Assembly: GCA_017161655.1 (NCBI GenBank)
Contig: JADFCV010000007.1
Span: 100,756-164,755 of the forward strand
Direction: 5' to 3'
Length of the DNA: 64,000 nucleotides
DNA from: Candidatus Sumerlaeota bacterium
GTDB lineage: Bacteria; Sumerlaeota; Sumerlaeia; Sumerlaeales; Sumerlaeaceae
In this document: positions 62,593 through 64,000 of the stretch, in pieces
Position numbering within the stretch: the first letter of the stretch is position 1
Layout of the letters: the number at the start of each line of letters is the position of its first letter
Notes under the pieces: generated by a model
The model's input: only the letters and a program-made list of their open reading frames with translations
What the model was told of the DNA's origin: nothing
The model's database searches: none
Translations under genes and position numbers: made by a program

Positions 62593-63547
62593 AATAGCCG
62601 ACAGCTACGGTTGGCTCTACGTTGAGCATGCGGTGGTGGACCGTGAACAGAATGCCATTGTCGTGCTGGATCGAGAGGGACGGAGTCATGCCCCTTGCGC
62701 GGGCATTTCTTTCCTCATGCTCGGACCGGGCGTTTCCATCACACATGCCGCCGTGACGTTGCTTTCTGAGCATGGTTGCACCATTGGCTGGACCGGCGAG
62801 CAGGGTGTGCGTTACTATGCCAGCGGATGCGGCGAGACCCGCAGTTCGCGTCGTCTTCTCCATCAAGCACGCATGTGGGCTGAAGAAAACACGCGCATGG
62901 CGGTCGTGCGCAATCTTTATCAGATGCGCTTCAGCGAGCGACTTTCACCTGAGCTGACACTGAAGCAAATAAGAGGCATGGAGGGGATGCGCGTTCGCGA
63001 AACCTACGCGCGACTGTCGGAGCAAACGGGTGTTCCATGGAGGGGCCGAAGTTACCGCCGCGACGGGTGGGAGGCTGCCGATCCCGTCAATCGCGCCATG
63101 AGCTCAGCCAATGCCTGTCTCTACGGAGTGTGCCATGCAGCCATTGTCAGTGCAGGATATTCCCCGGCAATCGGCTTCATCCACACAGGAAGCATGCTGG
63201 CTTTTGTGTATGACATAGCAGACCTTTACAAAACCGAATTGAGCATTCCCGTAGCTTTTCAGGTTGTCGCGGAAGACCCCCTCGACGTCGAGCGTCGCAC
63301 ACGCATTCGCTGCCGAGATCGTTTCTATGAGCTTCGCATCCTTTCCAGGATTGTCGAGGACATCCATAAAGCACTTTTGGTCCCCGAGCAGCTGCTCCAG
63401 GAGACGGAAGAGCCCATGCAGGGACCTGTGGCCCTGTGGGACCCACAGGATCATGAAGTTCCAGGGGGGCAAGCCCATGGTCTAACTTCGACCGAGGACA
63501 CCCCACCTCACCGGGAAGAAAAAGACAATGGTCGTAATGATTCTTGA
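62561..63547 (+). CDS. cas1e: Cas1e integrase
   Basis: Catalytic subunit of the Cas1-Cas2 spacer integrase. It follows E. coli Cas1 closely: 'EGMRVRETYARLSEQTGVPW' (catalytic Glu), 'SSANACLYGVCHAAIVSAGY', 'AIGFIHTGSMLAFVYDIADL' (catalytic His and Asp). GTG 62561 (GGGGGAG eight bases upstream) gives the normal N-terminus 'CLPKIADSYGWLYVEHAVVD' and a 32-base overlap with cas6e. The C-terminal tail of about 40 residues is disordered-looking ('TSTEDTPPHREEKDNGRNDS') and runs over the cas2 start. Confidence 0.96.
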   Translation: MKRIDHQCLPKIADSYGWLYVEHAVVDREQNAIVVLDREGRSHAPCAGISFLMLGPGVSITHAAVTLLSEHGCTIGWTGEQGVRYYASGCGETRSSRRLLHQARMWAEENTRMAVVRNLYQMRFSERLSPELTLKQIRGMEGMRVRETYARLSEQTGVPWRGRSYRRDGWEAADPVNRAMSSANACLYGVCHAAIVSAGYSPAIGFIHTGSMLAFVYDIADLYKTELSIPVAFQVVAEDPLDVERRTRIRCRDRFYELRILSRIVEDIHKALLVPEQLLQETEEPMQGPVALWDPQDHEVPGGQAHGLTSTEDTPPHREEKDNGRNDS

Positions 63548-63809
63548 AAATGTTCCTGCAAGCTTGCGTGGCGAGCTTTCGCGCTGGATGCTCGAGCCCA
63601 AAGCAGGCGTGTTCATAGGCAAACTGAACACTCGTGTGCGGCAAAAGTTGTGGGAAAAAATCTGTTCCCGTATTGACAAAGGGGGGTGCTGGTTATTTTA
63701 CTCAGCCCCGAACGAACAGGGATTCATTGTGGAAAAATGGGGTCATACTTCACGGGAGCCAGTTGACTTCGAAGGCGTCATTTTGATCAGACAACCACAT
63801 GTAAGTTAG
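63528..63809 (+). CDS. cas2e: Cas2e, integrase partner subunit
   Basis: Cas2 of the type I-E (CasB2/CT1978) family, 93 residues. 'MVVMILENVPASLRGELSRW', 'LEPKAGVFIGKLNTRVRQKL' and 'GFIVEKWGHTSREPVDFEGV' align with E. coli Cas2. It bridges two Cas1 dimers and sets spacer length. It overlaps cas1 by 20 bases and its stop lies only 12 bases from the first CRISPR repeat. Confidence 0.96.
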   Translation: MVVMILENVPASLRGELSRWMLEPKAGVFIGKLNTRVRQKLWEKICSRIDKGGCWLFYSAPNEQGFIVEKWGHTSREPVDFEGVILIRQPHVS

Positions 63810-63821
63810 CTTTTTTGCAGT

Positions 63822-64000
63822 ATCGTCCCCACGCGCGTGGGGGTGAACCGTCATACTGAAGCGCGTCAACACATGCCATATCATCGTCCCCACGCGCGTG
63901 GGGGTGAACCTTCACGATTTTGCCGACAAATACAAGGCTTGAAATCGTCCCCACGCGCGTGGGGGTGAACCAAATCCTGTGCCACTATTTTTTGCCCTTG
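63822..64000 (+). CRISPR. Start of type I-E CRISPR array (three repeats, cut by window end)
   Basis: Three identical 28-base repeats at 63822-63849, 63883-63910 and 63944-63971, with two complete 33-base spacers (period 61) and a third spacer running off the window. The repeat holds the perfect palindrome CCCCACGCGCGTGGGG and ends GTGAACC, like the 3' part of type I-E repeats that becomes the crRNA 5' handle. This puts the crRNA sense rightward, same as the cas genes. All copies are identical, as expected near the leader end. Leader sequence is almost absent: 12 bases lie between cas2 and repeat 1. Confidence 0.98.

Overview
The window is gene-dense chromosomal DNA (about 55 genes) from a Gram-negative bacterium. 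Outer-membrane machinery (a pilMNOPQ set with a secretin, large lipoprotein-like and secreted envelope proteins), two pseudopilin-like proteins with a shared C-terminal motif, Hanks-type kinase signalling, pduS/pduT microcompartment genes and many proteins without a clear family suggest an uncultivated, PVC-neighbouring or candidate-phylum lineage. Sumerlaeota (BRC1) is my best guess, from general resemblance only; no rRNA gene is present to test it.

Layout. 1-7.2 kb: a WD40-like/TPR/kinase fusion, OsmC and purine nucleoside phosphorylase, then cdaA-cdaR (c-di-AMP synthesis), pdxJ and a SanA-like membrane protein. 7.2-11.8 kb (minus): ileS, a DksA-type zinc-finger protein with a histone-H1-like basic tail, and lspA. 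12.1-16.6 kb: an EamA transporter, a LysM/NodB deacetylase, a phosphohexomutase and an MBL hydrolase. 16.7-22.8 kb: an unrecognised envelope cluster made of a secreted Ala/Pro-rich CxxC protein, a 1234-residue helical-repeat envelope protein, a 36-residue membrane peptide and two small proteins that appear paralogous; hflX follows. 24.4-31.9 kb: an orphan sugar-binding protein, a minus-strand run pduS-pduT-unknown-pta (a partial microcompartment locus), an aldo/keto reductase, a redoxin and a MocA-like nucleotidyltransferase. 32-42 kb: pseudopilins, carA, glycosyltransferases, acylphosphatase, a carboxypeptidase-regulatory-domain protein and argJ. 42.2-47.8 kb: pilM-N-O-P-Q with a strong terminator. 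48-57.2 kb: a polysaccharide set (GT-C, Wzy/TPR, GT2, NodB deacetylase with golvesin-like domain, double GNAT), then pyrH-frr.

57.3-64 kb: the most notable locus, a compact type I-E-like CRISPR-Cas operon running into its own array. Gene order is cas8e-cse2 (one fused ORF), cas7, cas5 with a C-terminal HNH nuclease domain, cas6e, cas1, cas2, then 28-nt repeats. No cas3 helicase-nuclease is present upstream or within the operon. The simplest reading is a Cascade that carries its own HNH nuclease through Cas5 and does not depend on Cas3. HNH-bearing Cascade variants (Cas5-HNH in type I-E, Cas8-HNH in type I-F) are known as rare systems. The Cas8e-Cse2 fusion and the nearly leaderless array are features I cannot place against described examples.
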